A stretch of 64,000 bases of DNA from Motacilla alba alba (lineage: Eukaryota; Chordata; Aves; Passeriformes; Motacillidae), in NCBI RefSeq assembly GCF_015832195.1, contig NC_052034.1, forward strand, positions 6,101,501 through 6,165,500. Direction: 5' to 3'. Position numbers and translations under genes: made by a program. Every line of letters starts with the position of its first letter. The first letter of the stretch is position 1. Under the pieces are notes generated by a model. It was not told where the DNA came from. It did not search any database and was given only the letters and a program-made list of their open reading frames with translations. Below are positions 24,101-39,100 of this stretch, in pieces.

Positions 24101-27100
24101 GGTGTGAAGCTTGCCTGGATTGCTTGTGTCCCACGGGGTCTTCAGTGATATCCTGGGGCAGTTCTCTTCCAGCTTTAGGAGGATAACTGGCCAATTTTCA
24201 CCTGGGGTCCTGAAGCATAGTGCCAGAACTCTCATGACCTCTTTAGAGGCTTTATTTTATTTCTCTTGGTGCTCTTCTTTGAACTCCTCCTGTGCTGTAA
24301 CAACTTGCTGCACCCCTGTTCACCCTCACCTTCCTAGATCCTCAGACTTGCTTTCCCCACAGCTTTTCCTGCTATGGAATGCTGCTGAGGCTTCTTCCTG
24401 CAGCAGCAGTTTTGACCCTGCTGCAAGAACCCATTTTTCAAAGGTTACAGAGCTTCTGTCCTGTTGGGTGGCTTCCTTCCCTCTCATTAGGCTGCTGCTT
24501 TTTTGAAGTGAGGGATAAAATACCCAGGAGTGAAGTCATCCTGGGAAGCCAGGCTTCCAGGGAGTTCGAGCTCCAGCTGTCGCTGTTGAGCGGCCTTGCA
24601 AGAGTAGTGTTTCTCCTTCCATTTCTCTCCCTTTGTCTGAACAGCTGCTCTCTCCACTTTTCAAGTTACTTCATTGTCTTCCCCTCTCCAGTCTTGCTCT
24701 CTCTCCCAGCAGTCAGAGCCTGCAGAAGTTTGCCCTTCTCCAGAGTCCTTGCCCTTGCCCCTTGTGGGACTTCACCCACTCTCCGAAGACCAAAATTGCC
24801 CGACCCTTGTGTAACAAAGTGGGTGTTCAGCCCCTTAAGTCCTCCTACAAAGTACTTCCCGATGGTGTCTTGTCTCTATAGTTACTCTGTTGTCAAGGCT
24901 GTGGGAGTTGTTTTTTTTTTAACCAGATCTGTGCCTCAGCCTGATTTTTTTTTTTCTTTTTCCTTTTTTTTCCTTTTAACGTCAGGGAGGCATATGTGAT
25001 CACTGTGCCTTTGTGCTCGGGTGTGTCTGCGTCTGCATCCTCTCTCCTTCCCTCCTTTCCCACCCTTCCTCCTTGCAGCTTTTGAACCTGCTGCCAGCCC
25101 ACAATCAGATTTGGCAGAGGGACAGGGATCTCAGGGATGGTGCATTTTTCTAAGCTTCATGAGCAAACCCAGCCCTGTTGGGAAGAGAATGTCTTTTAGT
25201 GCCCCTCTTGAGGGAGAATGAGAAAGGCCACCCCCATGTAGGCAGCACGGATGTGTACAGAAACAAATCCCCAGGACAGCATCCCTCCTGGTTCTCTGCT
25301 CACTAAATGGTTGTGTTTGTTCTCCCCCGCTCTCCCACGCAGGGACGATGCGGGCTGTCCGCAGGCACGTCTTCCCGGGGGACTCTGCCGCTGGCCAGGG
25401 CATCGTCTGGGAGTGGCAGAACGATGAGGGCGGCTGGTCCCCGTACGAGATGAACGTCTGCGTGTTCCTGGAGCAGGCCCGTGCCACCAACCACCAGCGA
25501 GTGGATCTCGGGCCCTTGGGCTACAACTACGAAGTTGACTTTGTGGCTCAAGTCCAGACCAACAAGACCACGAGGTTCCGCCGCAGCATTCAGAGGCGTT
25601 TGGACACCCCGTACCCGGTGACGACGTCCACCACACCCCTTCACACCGGGGTGGGATGTTCTTGCCAGCAGTGCTGGCCAAACAGCGGGACTGGCCCCAT
25701 CACCACGCGCTACCGTCACTCCATGACAAACTCTCCCAACTCTTCCGCTCCTCATCAGGTTCCCGGGAGGACAGCGTCAGTAAGTTCTTCCAGCGTCGGC
25801 TTCGTGCCCTATAACAAACCCGCTTTGACTGGAGCAAGGTCAACACCAAGACTCAGTGCACAGAACACCTTGGTTTTGGCTCAGCCTGGGAGCGTCAGCG
25901 CAGCACTGGCAGCACCTAACGGAGTCAGGTACAGATCCCAATTCACCTTTCAATACCATATGTGTGTCCAGGAGATCTGCTGGGCTCAGGTCTGCATCCA
26001 GGAGCCTCTCTGTCCCAGAGGACTTCACAAGGGTCTTGTCCCTAGGAGAGAGAGGTTTGTGCCTGTATACCCAGTACAGTGATGAAGAGACTTCCCCTCT
26101 GCTTTCTACCTATTTTCTTCCCATTTGAAATACAGTCTCTGTCTGCCAGTCTCCCTTAAACACAGGGCAGCTAACTCAGGTTGAGATTCTGAAGGCTTGA
26201 GAGAATTAATAGTGAGCACTGGTATTTTTGGATTAGGTTAAAAAGCAACTTTGAGGGGGACCCAGTGAAGGAAAAGGGGACTTGTAAACACACTTATTTA
26301 ATTCAAATTAGGCAGTAGAGTGGAACACTGCTCTGCATTCTAAGCTCTGCCACTTCAAGGAGGAACCACAGGACTCATTGCGTGTGGCTGAGATATCATG
26401 AGCTCTCTGTCAAAATCAAATTATTTTTCAGGCTAAGTGGTGATGAAGAGCAGAGGTGCCACGAGATTCACCGCGGTTCTCTGTCAGGTGTCTTCTGTGA
26501 CAGGGCTGGAACCAGTGTGCATCTCTCAGCCCAGGATTTCAGCTCCTGTCAACTAGAGCCAAAGCAGGGCTGTGTTTGCACCTTTCTGGTGGGGGAGGAA
26601 GAGCCTCACTTCTCTTCAGGCCTTTTGGTTGCTGCCAGCTCAGTGAAAAGCAGAGGCTTGTGGTCCGACAGCCCGGCTCCTCTCCATGGCATGGGCTGCT
26701 GGGGCAAGCCACAGTTGGTTATTCCACTTTCAGGATCTTAACTCTTCCTGTGCTCAAGCCCTTGCTGGCAGAGGTGTGTGCGGCTTGTCCGTGGCAGTGC
26801 TGGCACCGAGTGTGACCCAGCAAGGGCTGGCTGACTGCTCCCTCTGTTTGTGCATGGCTGGAAGTGGCAGAGCCTTACACTCACTTCACTGGGAGTAATC
26901 CAGCTGTTGAACTCCTGAGAAACTGCAGGGAACTTGCCAGGGCTGACTTACCTGTCCAAGTAAGAACAGAGATAAGAGATCTAGCAGAGTGTAGGGAGCG
27001 CATTCTGCTAATTGCACGAGGCACAGGGGTTTGAGGTTTGTTTTGAATCTCATTTGTTTTAAACAAAACTGTGAACCTTGAGATGTTTTTCTCAGTGTCA

Positions 27101-30100
27101 TGTCAGGACTTTCCCTCTTCAGGGTCATCTGAGTGAGATGACTTCTGACATCCTCTTCTTCTTTCTCACGGTCTTTTTTTGGGTGCTTTTTTCCACCTGG
27201 TGATTTTTTGTGTTGCCTTAAGCATCCACAGTGCTTCTCTGTTCCAGTCACCTTTGAGTGGGGCTGAAAATCAGCCCTCAGCACTGCCTGCAGGAGCCCC
27301 CAGCAAGGCTCCTGCTGTCTCCTGAAGAAGCTGCCAAATTCCCCCTCTCGCAGGAGTTGCTGGTGGGTGTGTGGGGCCACTGGGCTGCCCGGACCCCCAT
27401 CCCTCCCCAGAGGATTTGCCAAGTGACTCAGGGTGGGGAGTTTGAAAAGGAGGAGCCAAGTGCTGCAGCAGTTGCCCCACAGGCCTGTCAGGAGCCGATC
27501 AGGGTATGTTGGGTGCTACTGGTGGGGGGACAGGCTGTCCTGAAAGGAGGGAGGATGGGAGAGAGATGCTTGGAGGGGGCTGCCGCGGGCTCCTGACTAT
27601 GAACTGAGCCCATGGCCCAGGCAGTGCTGACTGGGAGGAGAGGGGTGGCCAGGAGGTGCCCATGGCTGGTTGAGGTTGGGCTGTTTGAACTTGTTTTGCA
27701 GCTCAGCTGTTTGTGTTGTGGAGGGGGTGAGGTGGCTGGTGTCCTGGCAATCATCCCCAGCCAAGCCAGCCTTTAGGGGGATGCCAAGGGATTGTACAAG
27801 TAAATCTATGCTGGGGACAGCAGGACATGCCACACCGGGCAGGTGGCAGCTCTTTGGATAGCTGGGAGGGTGTGAGTGCTGTCAGACTTGTGTAAAACCC
27901 ACACCCCCAGCGAGCCCCACTCCCTTGGCCGCCGGCTGTCTGTCCCTTGGGGTGTGATCTTCAGTCCTTTGGGATTAGTTTTGCAACTCTCCTTTAACCC
28001 TGCCAGAACAACAAGTGCACACAGGGGGGTAATCTGTCTTCCAGCAGGGTGCCATATGTGAAAGGGACTTTTTCATCCCCAGCTGACAGCTCGGGGTGGC
28101 TTTTCCCCATCAGCCCTGTGCTGGGGTTGAGTCGGAAATGCCACTGGGTGGGTGTAATTGCTCCTGGCTGGAGTTACAGGCTCAGGCTCATGAAACCCAT
28201 GTCCCAGCAGAAAATCCTTTAATTTCTGTGAATTAGGGGAAACCTGAGCAGCAAACTCTAACAATGTGTTTCATTTAATTCCTAAGCCCAGAGCATTCCT
28301 GAGTTATTTTATCCATTAGGTTCCCTGTCTTCCCCCCTTGGACATAGTATGGTGGTTAGTTCCCCTTCCCTTGCAGTCAATGCATCTCCCTACAGTCTAA
28401 CCATTTTGGCTAATTATCCTGCACTAATTATCCTGCCATGGGTTTCTGGCTGTGTTCTCTTGGCTGTGATGTGCAATTCCTGTGCTGGCCCGTGCTCAGA
28501 GACCCAAGGGAAAGGAGCACTGGGCCACGGTGGATCCTCTGGTGTCTGCTAAATGTTGTGTTGTGTTCACCCCACAAGCTTTGGCTCCAAAGCAGCCCTG
28601 ACACATTACTTGCTTTTACAAAACTGCTGATCTCCACAAAACTTGCAGAAGTGGCTGAGCTGCAACTGGCAGAAGGGCTCAAAAACTCCTTGGGGGAGCC
28701 TGAAAGGCAGTGCAGTTGTTTACACCCAATTTCTTTAGAAAACACAGCTAAAAATGGCAGCACCTCTCTCTTACAGGGCTGAGAACGAGGTGCAGTTCAT
28801 CCTGGAAAGCTGCCTGACTCCCTGTGTGGCTGTGACAGTTACTTCTAGCAGGCAGGCAGGGGTAGCCCCCAGAACAGGCATGCCCGGGCTGCTGTGCCAC
28901 TGAGGGTGATTAAATGTGTTTCCTGCTCGCTGGAGGGCGGATGCTGGTGTGAGAGCAGGCGGGGCTCCAGCGCTGCCAAATGCACTTTAATTTCCTCCTG
29001 CTCTCAAGAGGGTCAAAGGCCCTGGAAAACCCAGAGAGGAGTGCCAAGGCTTAACTAGATGCTAATATCCTTGGCTGTGCTGCTAATAAATTACATTCAT
29101 GTGGGCAAGTTATTTTGCTTCTTGGTGCATTAGTTTCCTCTGGTGGATTAAACACAGTTAATGAATGTGGCCTCTCTCATGGAAAGTGCTGGAATCTGCA
29201 CATGGAGAGTGCCACGGCAAGGGCTGTGTCCTTACCTCAGCACTGTTAACCAGGATCCCAGCCACCTCCTGGCAAAGCCTTCCCACCCCACAAGCATCAG
29301 TTCCCTAGGGCAAGAGCTCCCCTGTTCCCTGCCCTGTGCTGTCTAATTACAGAGTAAGGCACTCCTGGAGCACAGTAAGGAGTGCCCTGCTTGTAATATG
29401 AGCGAGTAAAGCTGCAGGAAGCAATCTTCTGGGGGACATTAATTAGTGTCCCAGCCAGGCAAATCCCTACAGCAGCTCTGCAGACTTCTCTGAGCTTATG
29501 TGGCTTTGGCTGCTGCTCTGGGTTGTTCCTACAAATAAGGCAGGCAGCTGATGGGGGCAGGGTTTTGTATAAAATCAGGGCCAATGGGGGTCTTGGGAGC
29601 TGGAAAAGGATGCTGACAGAATTGGGGTGTTCTTAAGAAAGGTCTGGTGCTGCACCCCAGATCTGCCATGGGGAGCAATACACAGTCAGTGCTTTGTAGG
29701 ATCAGGAAGGACCCTTTTTTTCAGGGCCTTTCCTTTTTTTCTCTCCACCTTTGTATCCTTCAGCTTTGTCCACAGGCATTCCCCTGAGCTCCTTGGGAGT
29801 GAAGAGCTGTCCTGGTGCTGGTTCCACTGTGCCCACTGTGAATTGTCCTGCAGCCCTTTTAGCCAGCATGGTGCTGCCACCAGATGGGGTCATTAATGTC
29901 ACCTGTCACTCAGGCCTGGGAAGGGGTTTGGACCTTAAGGTGTTTTGGTAGCACTTAGTGTGAAGCAGGGCTGTGTGCTGCCCTGCTCTGTGAGGAGAAG
30001 TGTTGGCTGTTGCCCAGAGGGCTACAGAGATCTGTGGCCTGCTGGTTGTGTGCAGGGGAGAGGAAGGAAGAAAGAGCCATACCAGGTGGAGAGGGTGAGT

Positions 30101-33100
30101 TCCTACAGGCTTCCCCAGCTCTGCTCCATTGGGGTATTGTGCATGTGTGGCTCTGGTGATGGCTCCAACCTGGCCACCCAGTGTTTGAAGTGGCAGCAGC
30201 CCTGGATTCCAAGCTGTTGACACAGTTCCTTGCTGGACTTGTGCTCTGCTGTCTCACTGGTGCTGCAGATTCTTGAAATTCTGGAGAAGCGAGTGGGTTT
30301 GTCATGCTGAAATCTCAATCTGCCCTGTCTGCCTCCTGTAGCAGACTGCCTGGGAAGCAGTGGTAGGAAATCTTACCAGGATCTTCTTGCTGAATCTCTG
30401 AGGACATTGTCTTATTTTGCATCCTTTTATTCACAACCTGGTAATCCCTGTTACGCTCAGGAACATCCAGCACACAGAGCAGTGGCAGGGCAGGAGCTGC
30501 AGCAAACGGCAGGACAAAATTGAACCAGGAAGGAGGAATTGATACCAGTACACTTTCAGAGAATTCAGGTGTTGCAAGCACCTGCAAGAACACTTGGCCA
30601 GGAGTCAAAGGCACTGCCTGGTGAGGAATGTCTGTGGGCAGCAGGAGCAGGTGTCTCAGTGGCTCCTTCTCGTCTCTCCACGCTGCAGTGCTTGCTCTTG
30701 CACTGATGCTACCCAAACCATCATTTTTTCTCCTAACTGAGCTGTTTTCAGTACACGAGCAGGACCTCTCCCCAGAAGCCAGCACTGGTGTGGCAATGCT
30801 GGAATATCTTGAGCTTGTGCTGTTCCATTATTGGATGCACAGTCCACGTTACACTACAATAGCAATATCCTTCCTTGTTACCTCATCCCCTTCCTCCTCC
30901 CAAGCCCCCACTTCAGACCCAGGCTAGGCTCTCAGGAGCATTTCCTCACCTTTTTTGGCACAGCAGCACTTCCTCCCACGCACTGTGGCTGCAGACCTGC
31001 CCAGGCAGTGTCGTGGTACCTCAGAGCCCCGTGGATTTCCCCTGATTTCGTCAGCCTCTGGGCTTTCTGCAGTTGTAACAGAACTCGGGGAGCGTGGCAG
31101 CCCTGCTCCCACAGTGCAGACTGGATGGGTCAGCATGTCCCACAGCACTGCCAGCTGAGATGCTGCTCATGAATGTGTGTATTTAGTGAAATAAGAAGGA
31201 TTTGGTTTCCCCATCATCACATCAGTTGGCTCAAAGCCTCCAGCAGCCAGAGCTGACACACTTTGCCTTTACAGCAGGAGGGCAGCTGACCAGTGTCTGG
31301 TTCCTGGCTCATGGGTGGTAATTTATCTGCAGTGCACTCACAGCTTCCCAAACACGATTGCTTGCAAATGCATCAAGTGCTTATCTGTTTCTCTCTGCAG
31401 ATCTCAAGGGCTCTTCTCACTTCTGTCGTGGTTTAACCCAGCAGACAGCCCCTCACCACACAGCCCCTCAACTCACTCCATCCTCCCCCAGGGCAATGGG
31501 GGAGACAATTGGAAGAAAAAAAATAAAAATTGTGGGTTAAAATAAGGACAGTTTAACAGGACAGAGAAGGGAAGGAAAATAATGCTGCTGATAATTGAAA
31601 CATACAAAACAAGTGATGCACCAAGCAGTTGCTCACACCCACTGACCAGTGCCCAGCCATTCCCAAGCAGCAGTCCCTACTCAGTTTTCTCCCTGGTTTT
31701 GCTACTCATCATGGCATCCTGTGGTCTGGAATATTCCTTGGGTCACTTGGGGTCAGGTGTCCCAGCTGTGTCCCCTCCCAGCTTCTTGTGCCCTCCAGGC
31801 TCCTCACTGCTGGGGTGGGGTGAGGGGCAGAAAAGGCCTCACTTGGTGTAGACGCTGCTCAGCAATAACTAAAACATCCCTGTGTTATCAGCATTATTCT
31901 CATCCTAAATCAAAACCAGCTACTAGGAAGGAAATGAACTCCATCCCAGCTGAAACCAGGACAACTTCATACAAGTTCTAACTCATGGATGACTTGGGTT
32001 TGAGTCTCACAACAAGAAGAGTGAAGGACGTCTCTGCCATTTTTTCAAAGCATGGTTACCAGTGATCCTCTTCCCAGGGCAGCTCTGGGTTTGGTTTCTC
32101 CAGCCTCAGGTGTCATGACCCTGTGCTCCAGCCCATTGGAAGGATTCCCTGCCCCCATCTCTTTTCCTGCTACAGTGGAAGGTTCTGCTTTGGGCTTTGC
32201 TTTATTTTTACCTTTCATGGGGAAGTGAAAGCACCCAAGGTGCTGCTTCATCTCAGGGCATGACAGCAAAACACAAACTTCTGTATCAGTCACAGGCTGG
32301 GGTGGAGGGGGTGCCCAGGTTCAGTGGTGTCTTCTTGGCTTCTCAGGAAGAAATGAGGGAAGGAAGGTCTAGAGTCTCTGATTTTTTGGGAGCAGTTCTG
32401 TCAACTTCTTGGTCCTCAAATATCCTTCATGTATGCAGCTGGAGAACAAGGAGTCCTGCTCCTTGCCGTCTTCTGAAGAGGATCATAAGGGCAGAGATGA
32501 AGCAAAGGGATGAAATAAAGAAGTAGAGAAATACCTAAGAAAAAGCTGTGACAAAGAGGGTGAATCAGGAAAGAAAGACAGTCATAAAGACATCTGATTT
32601 ATAGCCCTTTGAAATCACAGGGAAGATTTTCCCTGTGTTTGGTGGGTTTGAATTGTAGCCAGAACAATCTGTTGCATCATTTGAAGGCATTGCAAAATTT
32701 GGGGCAGCAAAAGGGAAAGCACAGCCTTTGAAAGAGGCAGGAGGGAAACCTCTGTGGTGCAGAGAGCTTTATAAGGGTCTGGGGGTGCTGATCTCACTGC
32801 CAGAGCTGCACCAAGCCCTTTGTCCTGCCCAGGGTTCTTCAAGGAGGCCAGCACACCTGTGGGAACCTATTCCAAACTGAGACAGGTAGGAGAGGGGACA
32901 GGTGGGGTGGAAAACAGCCTTGTGCCACTCAAAAATCTTTTCAGCCCTGGTCATTGTTATGTGAACATGAACAAAGATTTTAGCAAGACTGGAAAGAGGG
33001 ACCTCTGTGGTACCTTTTTGGGCAGGGCAGCTCTTGCATCCCAGCTGGACACAAGAAGCTTTCTCCTAAATAGTGAGATTTGGGCTCTTGACCACCTTAG

Positions 33101-36100
33101 TCTCTGAATTCCTAAGCAGCTGGCCAGGTCTGTGTAATTTTGGAGAGTCCTTGTGGGTTGTTGTCTGAATGCACCATGCATTAACTGCTGCTGAGGTGCA
33201 TGAGCCTCATCCATCCCAGACACATGGGCCACCTGAGACAAAGTCCGTGGGTGGCTTCTCTGGGCCAGCATCTGGATTCAAGTGTTCCTGCCCTGCTAAT
33301 GCAGATCCAGCTTGGTTTCTTCTCTGGAGATGCCCCATCAGCACTGATGCTGCTGCTCTCCTCTCCTCCCTAACTCCTGCTGATGGCATAACCCTGGCTG
33401 CCCGTGTATCCCAAAGCTGAAGTACAGCTGCCAGCACTGCCAAAACAAGCAGGTGAGGAACCTGAAAGGCACGTTTGGTGTCCATCTTGTCTTGATCTCC
33501 AAATGAAAACAGGCCAAGCTCTTCTAGGTCTCTTTCAGCCTTTCTTCCCTCATCCCCACATGCCCCTTGGATGTATAGTGCAGGCTGGCTGCTCGGTGGG
33601 GGAGTGGCAAGAGCAGGGAGGTGTCCCAGGATCAGAGCAGCGTCCAGCCAGAGGAATGGATGAGTTAGGAGAAGGTGGGGCTGGAAGCAGCTTAGGACAG
33701 CACAGCTCTAAGCCCCCCTTGCAGGTAAGTAAATCTAGGAGAGAGCTCCAGCAAGGACACAGCTCCTTAAGTACAGCTGCTGGCCCAGTGGGAGACGGGT
33801 GGGGTCCCAGCTGGGGCTCATCTGAGCAATTCATCCCTGCTAATATATCCAGGGCCCTCAGGAGGGAGCAGTGCATTGCTGTATTGTCTTTGTTTTGTCT
33901 CTGATCCTTGCTGTTAAAGTAAGCTCTTTTTTTTCTCTCTAGTGCCCAGGCCCTGCCTGTCAAGATGTCCAAAGCCAGCAGGGTGAGCCAGGCCCTGGCA
34001 GGTAAGAACTCCTCTGTGCTTTATTTGCTCAATCCTTAGGAGTAGGTGAATGAGAGGTTTGCCTTTCTGTAGCATTTACTTTCTATTTTTGACTTATGGA
34101 AAGAGTCAGAAATGTTGCTGGCCTTTAAGGTTTTAGACCCAAAGATTTTCCAGAGAAGCAAAGAGGACAGATTTGGGGGAAGATGGGATAGACAAACCTT
34201 ATGAACTGTTTTTCTCATCCTGAGTCTTTCAAAATAAGTGGGCTTATTTGGGGCATGGCTATTCATCTTCTTCTGTACATGTGGATGAGCAAGTAGCAAA
34301 GGAAAGGGCATGTGACTCAAGCTCAGTGCTAGCTGCTATTTTCTGCTTTTTTTTTTAAGTCAAAGGAGAGGAGTGGTGCAAGATTTTGTGTGGTTTTAAT
34401 ATAATTTTTTACAATGTGGCTTTATTAAAAAAGCTCAGCTGGTGTTTAGCTTAAAGAGGATTGTGATGCCTTGTCTTGGGAAAGGAGAGACAGAAGTTGA
34501 ATCAGACATTGTCTCCTGGTGCAGCAGGATGCAGGTTTGCTTGTTATCCAAACCTGTGAACCCACTACTGAATATACTGAGGAATCTATCTGGGAGGGAT
34601 GGAAGTGCCAGTTTTCAATGCTCCTTTTCAGAGTAGATTTGCCTGCTAAAGTTGAAGTGGCATTGCCTTGAAAATGACAGTTTGTGCTGTCAGCTCCCCA
34701 TGGAGGTGTTGCTGTGCCAAAAGCCACTGGCACCTTTGCTGTGTTTTGGCTCAGCTAGTGACCCTGGTGTGGTGGTACTGGGGGATTTGGGTGCTCTGGT
34801 ACCAGCTGTGCTCTCAAAACTGTATCATTACCTGGTAGAGGAGTGCTGAACATCTCATATCTGGTATTTTCAGGAGTTTGCTCTGTTTCAGACTCTACAG
34901 AATGTGTATTGGCCCTCTTCTTCTTCTGTCTCTTGTCCATGTGTGGTCTCTTGAGGTTATTAGTTCCTGGGACACCAAACTTTGCTCCTGAGTATGTAGA
35001 GACAGCTGCATTCTTGTTTTTCAAGATAATGGTTCCCACCTTATTCCAGAAAAGGTGTTTTGTCTCTTCAGCCAGGGTAAAACCTGGCACTCAAGAAAAG
35101 GGTCCCCAGGATTGATGTTTCCCTTCATCTAACATTGGCACCATCCTGAGAAGTGCCCTGCACGTGTCTGCAGCCAAACTGGCCCTGCATGAAGACTAAC
35201 ACAGGTGTCCTCTGGCATGCAGCCCATCTGTCTCCTCCTTAGCAAATCACTGTGGAAACGAGGTGTAAAGTCAAGCTCAGACCTTGTCTAGGTGGGTGAC
35301 CCGAGCAGAACTCCCCTTGCTTCTAACAGCTCAGCCTTTCATGCCCTGGCTGTCAGCACTGACTGTGTAATTAGGGACTTAATCACATCACAGATTAAAT
35401 AAATAAAATAAAGCACAGAGCTGATGAATCCAGGCTGTGTTAGTGTTGTTGTCTGTGATCTCATTCTCCGTGTCCACGAGGTGAATGTTTGCAGTCTGTT
35501 CATGCCTTGTGGTGCCACGTTTAGATAGAAAAGGCAGCAGGAAGTCCCAATAGAATAAATCATTTGCCACCATTTAACACAATCAAATGGTTTAATTTGT
35601 AATTGGTATCTCTGTTGTTGCAGTCTGGGGGTGTAAAGGAAGGGATAATTACTCAGTTTGATATTCTTTACCTCTCCCTGGGGCAGCCAGCACGAGGCAC
35701 ATGGAGATGGAAATGCAGAAGCAGCTCCCTGGGGCCAGGTCTCCTGCAGATCCAGGTCTTCACACAGCACAGCTTTGGGTGCTGTGGTGCTGCTGCCAAG
35801 TGTCCCACACCTCAGAGATGCAAGGGAGGAGGGAAATCTGAATTGGAGTCCTCAGAGTCACACAGAAGCAGAGGAAAGATTATCACAAGTAAATTAGGGA
35901 GTGGAAGGAAAGTAAATCTCTGGGGATATTTCTGGTGAAAAGCAAGCAGTGGAGTTCTGGTAAAAAGGAAAAGTTTTGCTGAAATATTAATTGTCTGGGT
36001 CTTTAGGGACACCTTCTTCCTCTCTATGCTCTGCTCTCTGTTTTTAGAACCTCTTCTGGGAAGTGGTATTTTGTTCATAATTAAAATCCTGCTGATGGTG

Positions 36101-39100
36101 TCCAAGTTACTAATTACTCAGGTTATTCTCTAACACAGGCTGGGCTCCTGTTGTTTTTCCAGTTCCCACCTAATGACTGCTTCCTACAGCATCAGTGGAG
36201 AAGGCTGGGGGACAGTGTTGTGGGGGGGAGAGAAGTCTCAGACGTTAATGAAGGAGGCTTTGTTTTTATTTTGGGAAGTGTGTCTTGGTCTCCATCCCCT
36301 GGCATCTCAGCAGCTTTGGCTCTGGTTTGAAGCTGGACAGATACAACCCCTGAATCTCATGGGTGATGTTGAGAAACGCTGCAGGTGCATCTCTTGGATG
36401 CAGAGGGAATTCTGGTGCCTAAACAGGAGATGAGGAACCCTGTGAGTCTGAATTAGAAGCTGGGTTTTGTTTGTGTGATGGGTGCTTGGGGATTTGTAAC
36501 ACTTGTCAACCCCACGTCTTCTGAAAGTACCTCTTGGGATCCCAGAAATCATGAAGCTGACTTTAAAACCATGTTTTGTACCAAAAAAAATAGTCTTTCC
36601 CTGCTTTCTGCTATTTTAATACTTCAAAGTGCATGTGGAAACTTGTCTTTTAAGCTTTTTCTTTTCCCTCAAGTATTTGATCAGTACAGTGAAATGCCAA
36701 ACAGGTCTAAGCAAACTGTGTTTAACCACAGTGCTGGTGTTTAAAGATCAGCTGGACTGACATTTCCTGGGAATAATGGATTTTAGCTGCTGTGCCTTGG
36801 GGCTCAGGGGTGGCAAGGTGCTCATGTAAAGGCCCTTCTAATACTATGTCTAAAATTAGGTCTGAAAGGGAGCTTTTTGTTAAATAAAACTGGGTGTTTC
36901 TTGTTTGCACGATTCCAGGAGCTGGTGCACTTGGGGATGTACTAACCATACTGATTTTGCTGGTGGATATAATTGTACAAATTAGCAGTGCTTTTCTGAG
37001 TTTTCACATTATCTGAAGGTAAGCTCTGCCCTGTACCAGTCTGAGGCCTGTGCAAATCCAGGTCAGTGGCCAGAGGGGCATGTTGGGCTGGGTGTGAGTG
37101 ACTGTGTGGCCAAGACTCATTACATAATGTCAGGCTGTTTTTCCTGTGCTCAGCTTCTGCACAGGATATTACAGAAAGTCCCTTATTTACACAGCAGGCT
37201 GAAAAAAGTTGGTGGATGTTGTCATAGCTCCAGTGAAAATAATTTTACCCCAAGGAGCCACTAATGTTGTATTTCTGGCCAAATAAGAGGCTTTGAGCAA
37301 GAGAAAAAAAGGCAGTTCTGCATGTGGTTATTGCACACACAGAATCAGATCAGATCCCAAAGGATTCCTTGCAATGCTTTCTGTCTCCTCCCTCCTGCAG
37401 CCCTTGCAGGGAAGAAACCCAGAGCCCAATGGAAAGTAGGAACATATAAAATAATATTTTTCAGGCTCCTGTACTAGCTAGTGAGCAGCAGGAAGTCTCA
37501 CAGGAACATGTCCAAAGCAATCTTGGTCTGGGCAAACTTGTCATGTTGCAACTTGTGTTCAGGTGAGAATTTATCCAGGTCCAGGGCTACACTTGCTCCT
37601 GGCGTAACTCCACAGACGCCTGGAACAGGTTCTGGCTTGAAATTGGTGTGAGAATTGGAGACTCAATCTGCAAGTGTGATGTGTGTCTGTATTGTTTTGG
37701 CACCTTGTAGGAAAACGCGCTCCCACCTAAGGCTGGGTCAGGGATGTCCCTTCCTGGGGACTGCAGTCCCCAAACTTGTGGCAGGATTAATAATGCTGAG
37801 ATTTCCAGTATTGTATTTAAACTTTCAAGGCAGCATTACAGCTGGGGGTTGACATGAAGCATCAGAGCAATGTAACACCAGAACCTTTGTGAATGCTCTC
37901 TTGACTTGAATCTGCAGAAGATGATTCATTGCATGTAGCTCCTAAGTCAGCAGAAGGTTTAAAATTGGCCAAGAAAAGGTAATTTCCCACTTAACACCTT
38001 TTCTTGACCAATGTAAGGTAGGAGAACATTGAGCTGGGGTAATTCTCCTGGTCCCCTGTTTGCCCTGGGTTTGTATGTCTGTGTGGAGTTGTAGATGAAT
38101 ATGCAGCTCAGAAAAACAAAAGAAAGCTTGTGGAACAAATGGTGGATTTCTGATTTTTGTTTTGTTTTGCGATGATTCATGATGCTGGCAGGCAGTTTTG
38201 GACGTGTTATTCCAGGTGTGAGGGGGCTGTGTCACAGAATAGCTGAACTCACCTGAGGTTCTGTGGCTCCTGCTTTTTGCTTGGTCTGGATTTTGTCTCC
38301 CTCTGCCATTGAGAGTCTGAAGCCAGTTGTTCAGCCCGAGCTTCTGTTTTCCCTTTTTTTCTTTTTTTTTTTTTTTTTTCTGGGCTCTGCCTGCTAATGT
38401 TAGCAAGACAGTATTGATCTCTTCAGAAGAACACATTAATTTTGCATTTGCCTATCAGACAGCTGTGCGTGGGTGGTGATAATCCCTGGTAGTCTTTGGA
38501 CTCGCTTTTCAAATGTCAGTCTGTGCCATCAGTGCTACTGCACTGCTTAGAAACAGCTTTTTTAGAGACAACTTCTCTGCACCAGTTCTAGGAATAGGAT
38601 TGTGCAGCCTCAGTGGGTCAGACTGAGATGATTTCCCCAGCTGCGGTGGGAGACCTTCCCTGTCTCTCAAGAACATTGTTCCTCCAGCCTCTCTAGTCAG
38701 AGTTGCTGCTGCTCTTCTTGGAATACCTCTGACTGTTCTCTGCTGGAAGGGAAAAGGACCTGAAAGGTGCAGGGGGCAGCTTTGGTGCTGCTGCTGGGCT
38801 TTGGGTTCCAGCTGCACTCACAAAAAAAAACAAGTAGCTTTTGTTCTGGGGACATTTGAGCTGTTTCTTAAGGCTCCCTGGGAGTAGTGGACTGCTGGCT
38901 TTGATGGGTTGAGAGCTTGCAATAGGCTTGTGGCCTTTAGTTAGGACTTAAAGGGAGTTACTTTGGTGGTGAAGTTTCTGGATCTGGTGAGCTCTGGTGC
39001 TGCCAGTAGGGCAAGGGGTACTAACCCAGTCTTTGTATGCTTTGGAAGTCCTCCTCTGGCTCTGCAGCTCCTGGGAACTGGGGGAACTCTAGATCTCAGA

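Noticed and set aside
32833..32885. Possible extra DTX2 exon (CCTGCCCAG acceptor, GACAG/GTAGGA donor, 53 nt)
   Set aside because: Its length would put exon 3 and everything after it out of frame, and the peptide does not resemble any Deltex sequence.
33404..33454. Possible extra DTX2 exon ending AAGCAG/GTGAGG
   Set aside because: With the incoming phase 2 from exon 2 the frame meets a stop at once, and the acceptor is weak.
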